64,000 nt of DNA from CAVUPF01 sp963743285 (lineage in GTDB: Bacteria; Actinomycetota; Thermoleophilia; Solirubrobacterales; 70-9), in NCBI GenBank assembly GCA_963743285.1, contig CAVUPF010000004.1, positions 347,781 through 411,780 on the forward strand. The letters are read 5' to 3'. The translations under genes were made by a program, and so were the position numbers. Within the stretch, counting starts at the first letter, position 1. Each line of letters begins with the position of its first letter. Under the pieces are notes generated by a model. The model worked only from the letters and a program-made list of their open reading frames with translations. It was not told where the DNA came from and made no database searches. Below, piece after piece: positions 33,844 through 41,989 of the stretch.

Positions 33844-34635
33844 TCAACCCTTCGACTGGCAGCTGTTCAGAATTGAGCCACTGAGGTTGGTGCCGCTGCC
33901 AAAGACAGCTTCGAATTGGTTAAGGAAATGGCCGTCTGGGCACTCTGCATTGAGATAGGAGTGCTGTTGGCCATTGTCGGTCCATTTGCGGTTAATCGTC
34001 AGGTCAAAGCTTGTCAACGAGCCGCTGCCACCGGCGATCTCAGGGACCGCGACCGAGATCCTGTAGCCGAATTGGCCGGTGTCCTTTGAGAGCTTGGCAA
34101 CCACGACGAGGGCGGTGGGCGCCGGCACGTTGACGTAGACGTAGTAGAGCATCTCCGGATACCCGCCGACTGTCGGGCCGTTGAAGCCCAGTACCGGACC
34201 CTTGGCGCTGAAGGGGAGCGATTCGGGGAATTCGACCTGGGCGGTGGCGGAGCCCCTTCCGATTAGGGCCGGACCGCAGGCCTTCATAGCTTGGGAGGGC
34301 GTCGTGGCTTCGATCTTGTCGGAGGTACAGCTCGACAGCCCGGTGGATTCGATCTTGAAGTGCTTATCGACCTGCAGGTGGACGGTCTGGGCCGGCGGGA
34401 CGTGAGTATCGTTGGCTGTTGAGACCGAGGCGGTTCCGTGAAAGCTGATCGGCGCGGTCATGTTCTTCGGCAGCGCTTTCGGGCGAAAAGCGGCTTCGCC
34501 TTGGAGCACCAGGTTGCCAACGCGAACGGTGAACGCGTGGTTTGCGGCGAGGATCGCGGTCGCCGAGGCACAGCTCAGCGCGGCGATCGCTGCGAGCGTC
34601 ATGATCATCGTCCTTCGCCTGGGAACTCGCTTCAT
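33844..34635 (-). CDS. Exported protein of unknown function
   Basis: 263 residues with signal peptide (TMIMTLAAIAALSCASATAILA). The mature domain starts FTVRVGNLVLQGEAAFRPKALP and continues with beta-rich sequence (LPFSAKGPVLGFNGPTVGG) and four cysteines, including a terminal ECPDG and NSCQ pair. Similar proteins are seen in Solirubrobacter-like genomes without known role. It is downstream of the ECF sigma operon and may be a target of it. Confidence 0.7.
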   Translation of the reverse strand: MKRVPRRRTMIMTLAAIAALSCASATAILAANHAFTVRVGNLVLQGEAAFRPKALPKNMTAPISFHGTASVSTANDTHVPPAQTVHLQVDKHFKIESTGLSSCTSDKIEATTPSQAMKACGPALIGRGSATAQVEFPESLPFSAKGPVLGFNGPTVGGYPEMLYYVYVNVPAPTALVVVAKLSKDTGQFGYRISVAVPEIAGGSGSLTSFDLTINRKWTDNGQQHSYLNAECPDGHFLNQFEAVFGSGTNLSGSILNSCQSKG

Positions 34636-34659
34636 CTTTTGACCTCCGTTCGTCGGTGG

Positions 34660-34932
34660 TTAGGTAAGGGCATTCGGGTGCAGCGTGCAGCTTTTGTCGG
34701 TACAGCTGTGCTGGAGTCGGCGCGCGGAGACGGTCTCGATCAGCCCGGCGATCCAACACATCGGGCAGCCGCGGAGTGCGAGGAGGCCGGGCGGCGCGAG
34801 CAGGAGCGCCGCCGGGCCGACGCTCGGCGTCAGCGCGACCGCTGAGCCGATTAGCCCGAAGCCGATCGCCCCACGGGTGAGGTGACGAGCGACTGAGGTG
34901 CTGGCGAGAGCGCTTCGGTCAGGGTCAGGCAT
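34660..34932 (-). CDS. Small membrane protein coupled to the ECF sigma factor
   Basis: 90 residues from the ATG at 34932, which overlaps the sigma stop region and has GGAGG in the sigma coding end. Two hydrophobic segments (GAIGFGLIGSAVALTPSVGP and AALLLAPPGLLALRGC), then a CPMC pair and two C-terminal cysteines. It could be a small anti-sigma or redox-sensing partner; that is inference from position only. Confidence 0.6.
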   Translation of the reverse strand: MPDPDRSALASTSVARHLTRGAIGFGLIGSAVALTPSVGPAALLLAPPGLLALRGCPMCWIAGLIETVSARRLQHSCTDKSCTLHPNALT

Positions 34933-35494
34933 CCTCGGAACCTCCATAGTTAGTAGTGCTCTCTGGTGTTTTGAGCCATGAGCGGACCGCCTCGCGTCCT
35001 CGATGCAGGTGTGACTTCATTGCCGCACGGCTGAGGCCCAGTGCTTGAGCCGTAGCTGCACCTGATAGGCCCTGGATGTCGCGTAGAACGAGGACGGCAC
35101 GCTGCTCGGTGGGGAGCCCGGCGATGCAGTCGACGATCCGCTCCATCTCCAGGCGGGCGAGTGCCTCTTCTTCGGCTGAGGGTCCGGCCATGGCGGAAGG
35201 GATCGGCCTGCGAAGCGCGAGTCGCGATCTGCGGATGCACTCGTTGCGCACGATTTGGAACATCCACGAGGCGAGTGCTGCAGTGGCGCGTAGCGTTCCG
35301 ATCTTCCGGTACAGAACGATCAGGGCCTCTTGCGTTGCGTCCTCTGCGTCCTCAGGCGTTGAGCAGAGAGTGTGGGCGAAGCGCCGCACGTGCGCATGTG
35401 AGCCGGAGACGAGCGTCGCGATCGCGCGGGGATCGCCCTGTTGGGCCGCACTGATTACCTGCTCACTAGGCCAGGACCAAGCGACCCGGCTCAC
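34925..35494 (-). CDS. ECF-type RNA polymerase sigma factor
   Basis: 189 residues. Region 2: VRRFAHTLCSTPEDAEDATQEALIVLYRKIGTL and ASWMFQIVRNECIRRSR. Region 4: LPTEQRAVLVLRDIQGLSGAATAQALGLSRAAMKSHLHRGREAV, an intact helix-turn-helix for -35 recognition. Linker length is normal for the ECF (sigma-70 group 4) class. It is followed by a coupled small membrane protein with cysteines, a common layout for a sigma with a membrane partner. Confidence 0.92.
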   Translation of the reverse strand: MSRVAWSWPSEQVISAAQQGDPRAIATLVSGSHAHVRRFAHTLCSTPEDAEDATQEALIVLYRKIGTLRATAALASWMFQIVRNECIRRSRLALRRPIPSAMAGPSAEEEALARLEMERIVDCIAGLPTEQRAVLVLRDIQGLSGAATAQALGLSRAAMKSHLHRGREAVRSWLKTPESTTNYGGSEDA

Positions 35495-35590
35495 CGCGGG
35501 GGTCTCCCGCCCAGCGGCCAGGAGCCAACGGCGTCGCTGGGTTGATTGACGGACACCACGACGGCACGCAACCCTGTGCGAGTGCGTACC

Positions 35591-35677
35591 TCAACCACGA
35601 GAGCGAGCTCCCATGACGATGAAAAGGCAGCCGCAGATAACAATGGCTGCTGCGATGGGGTAGATGACGGTCGTCAT
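35591..35677 (-). CDS. 28-residue single-helix membrane microprotein
   Basis: ATG at 35677 with a strong GTGGGAGG site 6 bases upstream. The peptide MTTVIYPIAAAIVICGCLF then IVMGARSRG is one transmembrane helix with a basic tail. It lies 97 bp upstream of the ECF sigma gene on the same strand. Its length puts it below usual annotation cut-offs. Function unknown. Confidence 0.55.
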   Translation of the reverse strand: MTTVIYPIAAAIVICGCLFIVMGARSRG

Positions 35678-35856
35678 GCTGGGCCTCCCACTTCTGGTCG
35701 ATCGAGTGTCAACGCGTAGATAAGAGGCCTGCTGTCGCGAAAGGATTCACATCGGTAATTCAAGGGCCGGGGACATGCCATTTGACAAGATCCGGAAAGG
35801 TAGGGCGGCGACCGCGGCTGATCGAGGCGGGGAGCATTGAGACCTCAAGCCCGCAT

Positions 35857-36663
35857 TCATCGAATCGTCTGCAATGCGGGATGGGTGGCGAGCAGGGTCT
35901 GGGTGAAGACGTAGTTGAAGGCGAAGAACGCCAAGAAGGAGATCACCACCGCCTCGTTGACGGCACGCCCGACGCCCGCCGCGCCGCCCGAGGCGGTCAT
36001 CCCCTTGTAGCAACAGACCACGGCGATGATCGCGCCGAACAGCATGGTCTTGATCACCGAGCCAGCGAGGTCGATGACCGAGGCGTTGGAGAAGAGGGTG
36101 GCCATGAAGCCGCCCAGCGACTGGTGGTAGAGGAACTCGGTGAGGATGCCGCCGCTCAGCCCGAAGACCAGCGCGAAGATGTCGAGCAGCCCGGTGATCA
36201 GCATCAGGGCCAGGAAGCGCGGCACGACCAGGTTCTTGATCGGGTCGACGCCGAGCACCTGCAGCGCGTCGAGCTCCTCGCGGATCTTGCGGGCGCCGAG
36301 GTCGGCGGTGATCGCGGTGCCGGCGACGCCGGCGACGACGACGCCGGTCACGAACGGCCCGATTTCGCGGATCGCGGCCAAGACGAAGAAGCCGCCGAGC
36401 CGGTCCAGGGCGCCGATCAGCGAGAGGAAGTTGGCCGCCTGCAGGCCCGGAGCTCCAAGGTTGATCGCGACGGTAGAGACCAGCAGCGGGAACCAGCAGA
36501 GCTGCAGGGCGAAGAGGAACTGGCTGATGAACTCCTCCCCGTAGGGGTAGGGCGGGCGCACCGCGGAGACGATCGTCCGCGCCGTGAGGATCATCATCTC
36601 CCCCACCTCGGTAAAGACTGCGTTGACGGGGAGGAACCCGCGGGCTAGGGCCTTGCTCGCCAC
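35857..36663 (-). CDS. MlaE/YrbE-type ABC transporter permease, orphan
   Basis: 268 residues from a GTG. The MlaE fold is clear: REIGPFVTGVVVAGVAGTAITADLGARKIREELDALQVLG is the conserved EExDAL coupling region, with five to six membrane helices (LMLITGLLDIFALVFGLSGG; VIDLAGSVIKTMLFGAIIAV). YrbE permeases move lipids or sterols with Mce proteins. No second permease, ATPase or Mce gene is adjacent; instead a GntR regulator overlaps it by 19 bp. Confidence 0.88.
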   Translation of the reverse strand: MASKALARGFLPVNAVFTEVGEMMILTARTIVSAVRPPYPYGEEFISQFLFALQLCWFPLLVSTVAINLGAPGLQAANFLSLIGALDRLGGFFVLAAIREIGPFVTGVVVAGVAGTAITADLGARKIREELDALQVLGVDPIKNLVVPRFLALMLITGLLDIFALVFGLSGGILTEFLYHQSLGGFMATLFSNASVIDLAGSVIKTMLFGAIIAVVCCYKGMTASGGAAGVGRAVNEAVVISFLAFFAFNYVFTQTLLATHPALQTIR

Positions 36664-37433
36664 GAGCTCATCGCCCTGCCGAGAGGACCAACGCCCGACG
36701 GAGCTTGCCCACTCCGGTCGCCCTCGATGATCTTGTTACGGCTGGCGCGCGCCTCGCCTTCCCGCTTCGCCCGCAGCTCGGCTGCTTTTTGCGCCTCGGA
36801 GAGCTTCGCAATCATCGTGTCCCGCGTCTGCTCCAGCTCCTCCACGCCAGCGACGTGAGCCTCGGCGGAGCGGCGCGCGGTGGGCAACTCGCTCGGTAGG
36901 TCGCGGGTGTAGGCCGCCAACTCGGCCTCAAGCCTGCCGATCTGCCTCCGCAGCTCGTTGCGGACCTCAATCGTCTCGTCGGGGTCGGCTATGCCAGGCG
37001 GCTCGGCCAGCGTCTCGGCAGGAACAGCATCTTCGCCTGCTCCAGGAATACTTGCGCAGGCCAATGCCACGATCGCGAGGTCGCGCGGCCTGAGGCCCGC
37101 CTCGCGGGCCCGCCGCAGCGCGTCGGTCGCGATCTCCTCCAGCTGGGGAGCGGGCTCTACCCCGTCGGCGACGAAGGTGCCCCGGCCTTGGCTGCTGATG
37201 ACCAGGCCCTCCTCCTCCAGACCCTCGTAGACCGCCCGCACGGTGTTGACGTTCACACCCGCCCACTCGGCCAGGCGGCGGAAGCTCGGCAGGCGCTCGC
37301 CGCTCGTCCACTCGCCGGTGGAGATCAGCGCCCGCAGGCGCCAGGTCAGCTGCACGCCGACCGGCAGCTCGTCGCTTGGGTCGGTCGAGAACGGAGTGGG
37401 CTTTGCTCGGCGCGCGACACTTTGCTGTGCCAT
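36645..37433 (-). CDS. GntR-family regulator with a long helical C-terminus
   Basis: 262 residues from the ATG at 37433. N-terminal winged helix: PVGVQLTWRLRALISTGEWT then RLPSFRRLAEWAGVNVNTVRAVYEGLEEEGLVISSQGRGTF. Instead of a FadR or UTRA ligand domain, the C-terminal half is a charged helical region with LRRQIGRLEAELAAYTRDLP and VAGVEELEQTRDTMIAKLSEAQKAAELRAKR, probably a coiled coil. It overlaps the permease gene, so it likely regulates it and itself. Confidence 0.85.
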   Translation of the reverse strand: MAQQSVARRAKPTPFSTDPSDELPVGVQLTWRLRALISTGEWTSGERLPSFRRLAEWAGVNVNTVRAVYEGLEEEGLVISSQGRGTFVADGVEPAPQLEEIATDALRRAREAGLRPRDLAIVALACASIPGAGEDAVPAETLAEPPGIADPDETIEVRNELRRQIGRLEAELAAYTRDLPSELPTARRSAEAHVAGVEELEQTRDTMIAKLSEAQKAAELRAKREGEARASRNKIIEGDRSGQAPSGVGPLGRAMSSWRARP

Positions 37434-37438
37434 TAATT

Positions 37439-37459
37439 CGCACACTATCAAAAAGTGCG
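37439..37459 (+). promoter_or_regulatory. Candidate operator upstream of the GntR gene
   Basis: Inverted repeat CGCAC ... GTGCG with an 11-bp AT-rich centre, starting 6 bp upstream of the GntR start codon. This is a plausible autoregulatory site; no experiment is implied. Confidence 0.4.
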
Positions 37460-37531
37460 CCAGTCTATCATCACAGCCTCGGCACATCGCCAATCAGGCA
37501 CCGTGATTGGCGCGAGCAGACGATCATTTGG

Positions 37532-37560
37532 CCTGTCGGCGCAAGAATTGCGCCGACAGG
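37532..37560 (+). other. Perfect 13-bp inverted repeat with 3-base loop
   Basis: CCTGTCGGCGCAA GAA TTGCGCCGACAGG. A very stable hairpin between the divergent GntR and small membrane genes, without a T-run on either strand. It could be an operator or an RNA structure in the 5' leader of the gene at 37602. Confidence 0.6.
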
Positions 37561-37601
37561 GAGGCACTGAGCGGCTTGATCGCCGCTACCCTCGATGGCT
37601 C

Positions 37602-37772
37602 ATGGGCATTTACGCAGCCGGGGGTGGCATCTACACAATCGTGGGCATCGCCGGGTATATCGCCGGCGCACTCCTCGTCGTTGGGATATTCGTCGCCCAG
37701 CGGGTGCGCCGATCCGCAAAGATCGCTCGACTCGACGATGGCGACGCTCCAGGCGAGCGTGAAGAGAGCTGA
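37602..37772 (+). CDS. Small single-pass membrane protein
   Basis: 56 residues: MGIYAAGGGIYTIVGIAGYI then AGALLVVGIFVAQRVRRSAK and an acidic tail. One long or two short helices with a basic cytoplasmic turn. The frame is open further upstream, but that part crosses the hairpin. Function unknown. Confidence 0.5.
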   Translation: MGIYAAGGGIYTIVGIAGYIAGALLVVGIFVAQRVRRSAKIARLDDGDAPGEREES

Positions 37773-37841
37773 TCGCCGAGCTAATCGGAGGATGGTTGAG
37801 CGAACGGCGCGGCCGCCGGGCTGAGGCCAGGTGAGGCTCCG

Positions 37842-38171
37842 TCACAAGCCGAGTCCTCCCACTCCGCGCTCGTTCCAGCCGAGGTGGTGTGCCAGCTCGT
37901 GGCGTAGGGTGCGCTCGACTTGGCGGGCGAGCAGCCGGGGGTCGTGGCCGAAGTCGCGTTCCAGGGTGTCGCGGTAGATGACGATCCGGTCCTCGTAGCG
38001 ATCCCGTGCCACACCATCGCCGAAGTACTGGCCGTAGGCATGCGCCTCGGTCCCGTGATCGGATACGACCACCGCGACGCTCTCCAGCACCTTTTGGAAT
38101 TCTTCGGGAAGCGCGTCGATCGCGTCGGCGACCAGAGACTCGAACTCGCCGAGGTTGGGCTCATCCGGCAT
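37842..38171 (-). CDS. Zincin-like metallopeptidase (MPN/DUF1025-type)
   Basis: 109 residues from the ATG at 38171. EFESLVADAIDALPEEFQKVLESVAVVV is the family's opening helix, and TLRHELAHHLGWNERGV holds the HExxH zinc site. These short minimal zincins are widespread in actinomycetotes; substrates are unknown. Length is normal for the family. Confidence 0.88.
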   Translation of the reverse strand: MPDEPNLGEFESLVADAIDALPEEFQKVLESVAVVVSDHGTEAHAYGQYFGDGVARDRYEDRIVIYRDTLERDFGHDPRLLARQVERTLRHELAHHLGWNERGVGGLGL

Positions 38172-38489
38172 ATGCCCCACGGTAGACACTCCGTTACGAG
38201 AGATGAGATGACTAGCCTTTCGCCATGCCGTCACCTGAGGCACCGCTGAGTTGAGATGCCTGCGCGGGGCGGTCCGCTTCGAAGTAACCGCGCCATTCCA
38301 GACCGCCGGCTACCATCGTCCACACGACTCGGTGAGGGAGGGCGCCTGGACCATCCCGAGTTTCACGGAGACCGGATTATGTGGTTTCTAGGGACTGCAA
38401 CCTGACGGTACTCGGTAGCGGTTCGGGAGCTCTGCAGGCGCCTGGCGGAGGGAGCCCGTAGGGCGAAGCGGAGCAGGCGGGGCGCGCGC
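38172..38489. other. Intergenic stretch left of an IS21 remnant
   Basis: 318 bases with no supportable gene. It contains short GC-rich repeats (GGAGGGAGCCCGTAGGGCGAAG near 38450), which may be decayed IS end sequence. Confidence 0.35.
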
Positions 38490-38630
38490 TCAGTCGCGGG
38501 GCGGCGGGGAGCCCAGGTCCTTGTCGCGCAACCGGAAAGAATCGCCTTTCAGGGAGAGGATCTCGGCGTGATGGACGAGCCGGTCGATCATCGTTCCCGA
38601 CAGAGTTTCAGCCCAATGCGCAGCTTCCCA
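38490..38630 (-). pseudogene. istB: IS21 IstB ATPase, C-terminal remnant
   Basis: About 46 residues remain: WEAAHWAETLSGTMIDRLVH then HAEILSLKGDSFRLRDKDLG and a stop. The DRLVHHAEILSLKGDSFRL block is the conserved IstB end. No Walker motifs and no istA are present, so this is a scar of an IS21 element. Confidence 0.85.
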
Positions 38631-38858
38631 TTAGTTGCCGTGCCCGCGCCGCGGGCCCACGCGGGCTGATGAAAATCGGCAGACGGCACTCAGACCCTGG
38701 GCCGGTTTGGCACTTCCGCGGAGGGGCCGAGGTCCGCGCCGGACTTGGTTAGTTTGGGAGTCCAGCAGGATTCTTGCTTGTAGAGCTGGCCAGCGCAAGG
38801 GTTATTTCTCCTAGCATCGGAAGCCGTAAACCTGGAATCACCGCTGTGACGCTGCCTC
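38631..38858. other. Intergenic, decayed sequence
   Basis: 228 bases between the IstB scar and the aldo/keto reductase stop. No gene; probably part of the lost IS. Confidence 0.35.
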
Positions 38859-39881
38859 CTACCTTCGACGGCCCGCCGCCTCCAGAGCAGGGTTAGTCCA
38901 TCCGGCGTCTGTGGGATTAATGGTCCTCCCGGGCGCTACGACCTCGTCAACGCGGTCCAGGAGCGCGGTGTCGAGCTGCGCTTCGGCGGCGCCGAGCTGG
39001 GACTCGAGCTGCTCCATCGTCCGCGGACCGATTATCGCCGCCGTCACCGCCGGATGGCGGATGACGAACGCCAGCGCCAGGTGGATCAATGAGACGCCCG
39101 CTTCCTCCGCCAGTCCCGCGAGCTCGTCAGCTGCCTCGAGCTTGGCCTGGTTGGCCGGAATCGAGAGGTCGTATCGCTGCGGAATCATCGCTGCCCGCCG
39201 CGAAGTCAGATCCTCGGCGCCCTTGCGCCACCTTCCCGTCAACCAGCCGCCCCCCAGCGGACTCCACGCAATCACTCCCATCCCGAAGTCCCGACAGGCC
39301 GGCAGCACGTCAGCCTCGATGCCGCGAGCGAGGATCGAGTACGGCGGCTGCTCGCAGACGAAGCGCTGCAGGCGCTGCTCACGAGCGACCCACTGGGCCT
39401 TGACGATCTCGCGGGCCGGATAGGTCGAGGAGCCGATGTAGCGCACCTTGCCCTGAGCAACCAGATCGGAGAGCGCGCCGAGCGTCTCCTCGTGGTCGGT
39501 CCAGGGGTCCCAGCGATGGACCTGGTAGAGGTCGATCCAATCGGTCTGCAGGCGCTTTAGCGAGGCCTCGACCTCCTGGATGATCCAACGCCGTGAGTTG
39601 CCCGCCTGGTTGGGGTCCTCGCCCATCCCCCCATGAAACTTCGTTGCGAGCACCACGTTCTCGCGTCGCCCGCCGCTGAGCGCCTTGCCGACGATTTCCT
39701 CGGACTCCCCGTGCGAATAGACATCGGCGGTGTCGATGAAGTTGATCCCGGCATTCAGCGCTCGATGGATGATGCGGATCGCCGCATCGTGGTCGGGCTC
39801 CCCCCAAGCGCCGAACATCATCGCGCCGAGACAAAGCGAACTCACATGAACCCCGGTACCTCCGAGCGTTCGCTGGTTCAT
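38859..39881 (-). CDS. Aldo/keto reductase
   Basis: 340 residues from ATG 39881 (MNQRTLGGTGVHVSSLCLGA). The catalytic tetrad is visible: NFIDTADVYSHGESEE (Asp, Tyr), LATKFHGG (Lys), YQVHRWDP (His). The NADPH-binding end (WSPLGGGWLTGRW and AIIGPRTMEQLESQL) is intact. It belongs to the AKR11/12-like, YajO-type group that reduces aldehydes and ketones. It stands alone. Confidence 0.92.
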   Translation of the reverse strand: MNQRTLGGTGVHVSSLCLGAMMFGAWGEPDHDAAIRIIHRALNAGINFIDTADVYSHGESEEIVGKALSGGRRENVVLATKFHGGMGEDPNQAGNSRRWIIQEVEASLKRLQTDWIDLYQVHRWDPWTDHEETLGALSDLVAQGKVRYIGSSTYPAREIVKAQWVAREQRLQRFVCEQPPYSILARGIEADVLPACRDFGMGVIAWSPLGGGWLTGRWRKGAEDLTSRRAAMIPQRYDLSIPANQAKLEAADELAGLAEEAGVSLIHLALAFVIRHPAVTAAIIGPRTMEQLESQLGAAEAQLDTALLDRVDEVVAPGRTINPTDAGWTNPALEAAGRRR

Positions 39882-40372
39882 GCTCCGCCACGTTACTACC
39901 CGTCGCATGCGGGTCCCGCGCGGGGCTGGGCCGATGAGGGGCCGCGAGGGACAACTAACGTTTACCGACCGGACAAGTCCGGTCGCACCGCCAGCTGCTC
40001 GCGCTTTCGGGCGCCACTGCCACGTTGGGCGAAAAACGGCAGCGGCTGCACATGTTCCGGTGCGGCGCCGTTTACCGAAGCCCGCTGAATCGAGTCGTCC
40101 GTTGCCTGCTTCGCGGGGAATGCGGGGGCGAGTCTGGAGGCGGGAGACTGTCGCAGGTCGTCCAATCCAGGCATCTCGACCGGGCGGGTCGAAGTCTCGC
40201 TTTCGAGGGAGACGGGGCTCTCGCGGAGAGCGCTACTTTCCCACCTTAGGAGCAGCGAAGTCGACGTCGCGGCCGGGTGCCGAGCACGTCGCGGACTCGC
40301 GGATCTTCCCGTGGATCCCGTTTGACTGATCACGGAATAGGGTCTCCGCCTAGACCTAGACCGCTCGCGAGC
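39882..40372. other. Gene-free stretch
   Basis: 491 bases with no convincing gene. A perfect palindrome GACCGGACAAGTCCGGTC lies at 39967-39984 and may terminate or regulate transcripts from either side. Confidence 0.4.
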
Positions 40373-40850
40373 TTATGGGGAGGAAAGCGGGTCGCTGTCG
40401 GGGGCCGACTCGGCCAAAAGGTAGCGCTCAAGCGGCGCTCGGATCTCCAGCGGGATCGGCTTCTTGTCGTTCGTCCCCGCCTCGACGAACACGTGGCGCA
40501 TCTCCCCCTCGACCAGCGACGTGCCGTCGCGGACGACGTCGATGCGCGTGCTCATAGCGGTCGTGCCCAGACGGGTGACCCACCAGCGCAGCTCAAGCTC
40601 GTCGTCGAACCGCGCGCCCCCTAGGAATCGCGCCCGCGCCTCGGCGACCACCATGTCGATCCCGCGTTTGTACATCTCCGCGTACGGGCCGACCAGCTCC
40701 CGCCACGCCTCGGTCAGGGCGATGTCGAAGTAAGCAAAGTAGTGGGCGTTGAACACCACCCCTTGCGGATCGCACTCCCCGTAACGGACACGCAGCTTGT
40801 AGGCGAGAGGCGCTGCCACGCTTGTCCTAACCGCATCTTGCGCTGCCATC
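40373..40850 (-). CDS. Acyl-CoA thioesterase, hot-dog fold
   Basis: 158 residues from ATG 40850, with GAGG 8 bases upstream. LRVRYGECDPQGVVFNAHYFAYFD has the 4-hydroxybenzoyl-CoA thioesterase signature with the catalytic Asp (GECDPQG). The strand ELRWWVTRLGTTAMSTRIDV and a terminal EMRHVFVEAGTNDKKPIP complete one hot-dog unit. It would hydrolyse acyl-CoA, likely aromatic or medium chain. An ATG at 40856 is an alternative start. Confidence 0.88.
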
Positions 40851-41561
40851 GGCATCACCTCGCTTGGTTGGATTCGGAGCGTCGAGGCTATCGCCGGCCG
40901 CCAGTACTGGCAGAGCTTCGCCCACGTCCCGATCCGCTTCGGCTCGCGCTGGCGCTCTGAGACGTACCAGAGCACTGGCACCGGGCCCAGTCAACCGCCA
41001 GCCAATGGCCCATCCGAACAAATGTTCGTATATTGGACAGATCGACAGCGGCTGCCAAGTTCTTAACACGGCCGAGCTTGATCGGCGTCACCCTGCCGAG
41101 CATCGGAGGTCTGGCTGGTCTGCCACGGAGAGACCCCCGATTCGCCCAAGCCAGCCAAGGCTCGTAGGGCATCGCCCTGGCTCGCTAAGTACAGACGACA
41201 CCCCGAGCCCAATCTCGGGGTCGTCGTCGTTGGTTAAGAATCCGAATCCGCCAAAACTGAAGCGGAAGAAGCGTTGGAAAAGGTCCAACGAAGCCTGCGA
41301 GAGGTCGACCTCTCCTGCCGCTGACACGACAGCGCTTCTCCAAGCGCCAATCGCAACGGCGTTGTGCGGCTAGGTTTCGACCGCGGGACTCTTGACGAAC
41401 TTGCCGTTCTCACCCTCGTCTGCCTAGACCGCCTCCAATCTTTGGGGCAGCGAGCCGGTTCTCGCTGCCCAAACTCCTCCAAAGCCGCCCAGATCGGGCC
41501 GAACTTGCGCTCCCCGGCCGTCCGATCGAGGGACAGTAGATGGCTCTAATATGCGGAAATC
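40851..41561. other. Gene-poor stretch with a strong hairpin
   Basis: 711 bases. Open frames here have skewed composition and no motif. A hairpin at 41441-41473 (CAGCGAG CCGGTT CTCGCTG core, extended by TTTGGG/CCCAAA) is flanked by A/T on both sides and may be a bidirectional terminator. Confidence 0.45.
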
Positions 41562-41980
41562 ATGCTGATCGGTGCTCACGTTTCAGCCGCAGGTGAGGTT
41601 CCGCAGCAAGATACAAGGATCGGGCCGAACAATTCTTGCAAAGGTAAGCGCTGTCAGCGTCGCAGCGGTACTGCCGCGACGCTGAACGCGAACGTGGCGG
41701 CTGAGGGCTTCAAGATCCTTGAAGGAGCGGAGACGATCCGGACTTGGCACCCACCTGGCGGGCAGCCCAAGTCGTTTTGCACGAATTGTGGCGGGCACCT
41801 GTTCAGCGGTGACCCCGAAGGGGGTGGCATGGTGGGTGTACGGCTGGGATCCATCGACGGCGACCCCGAGATCCGCCCCTCCTGGCACCAAATGGGGTCT
41901 CCTCGGCGCCAACCTGGGAGGCGATTCCCGACGACGGCCTTGAACGCTTCGTCGAGGGCAGGGTCCCGGGGACGACATAG
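41562..41980 (+). pseudogene. GFA/CENP-V-like zinc protein, decayed, with a foreign-looking start
   Basis: KRCQRRSGTAATLNANVAAEG then RTWHPPGGQPKSFCTNCGGH are the zinc-binding segments of the Gfa family. After SWHQ the frame shifts; another frame gives WVSSAPTWEAIPDDGLERF and stops at 41980. The first zinc cysteines are damaged. The first 12 codons, MLIGAHVSAAGE, match the start of endonuclease IV (Nfo) rather than Gfa, so two gene fragments may be joined. Confidence 0.7.
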
Positions 41981-41989
41981 AGCCAATAG

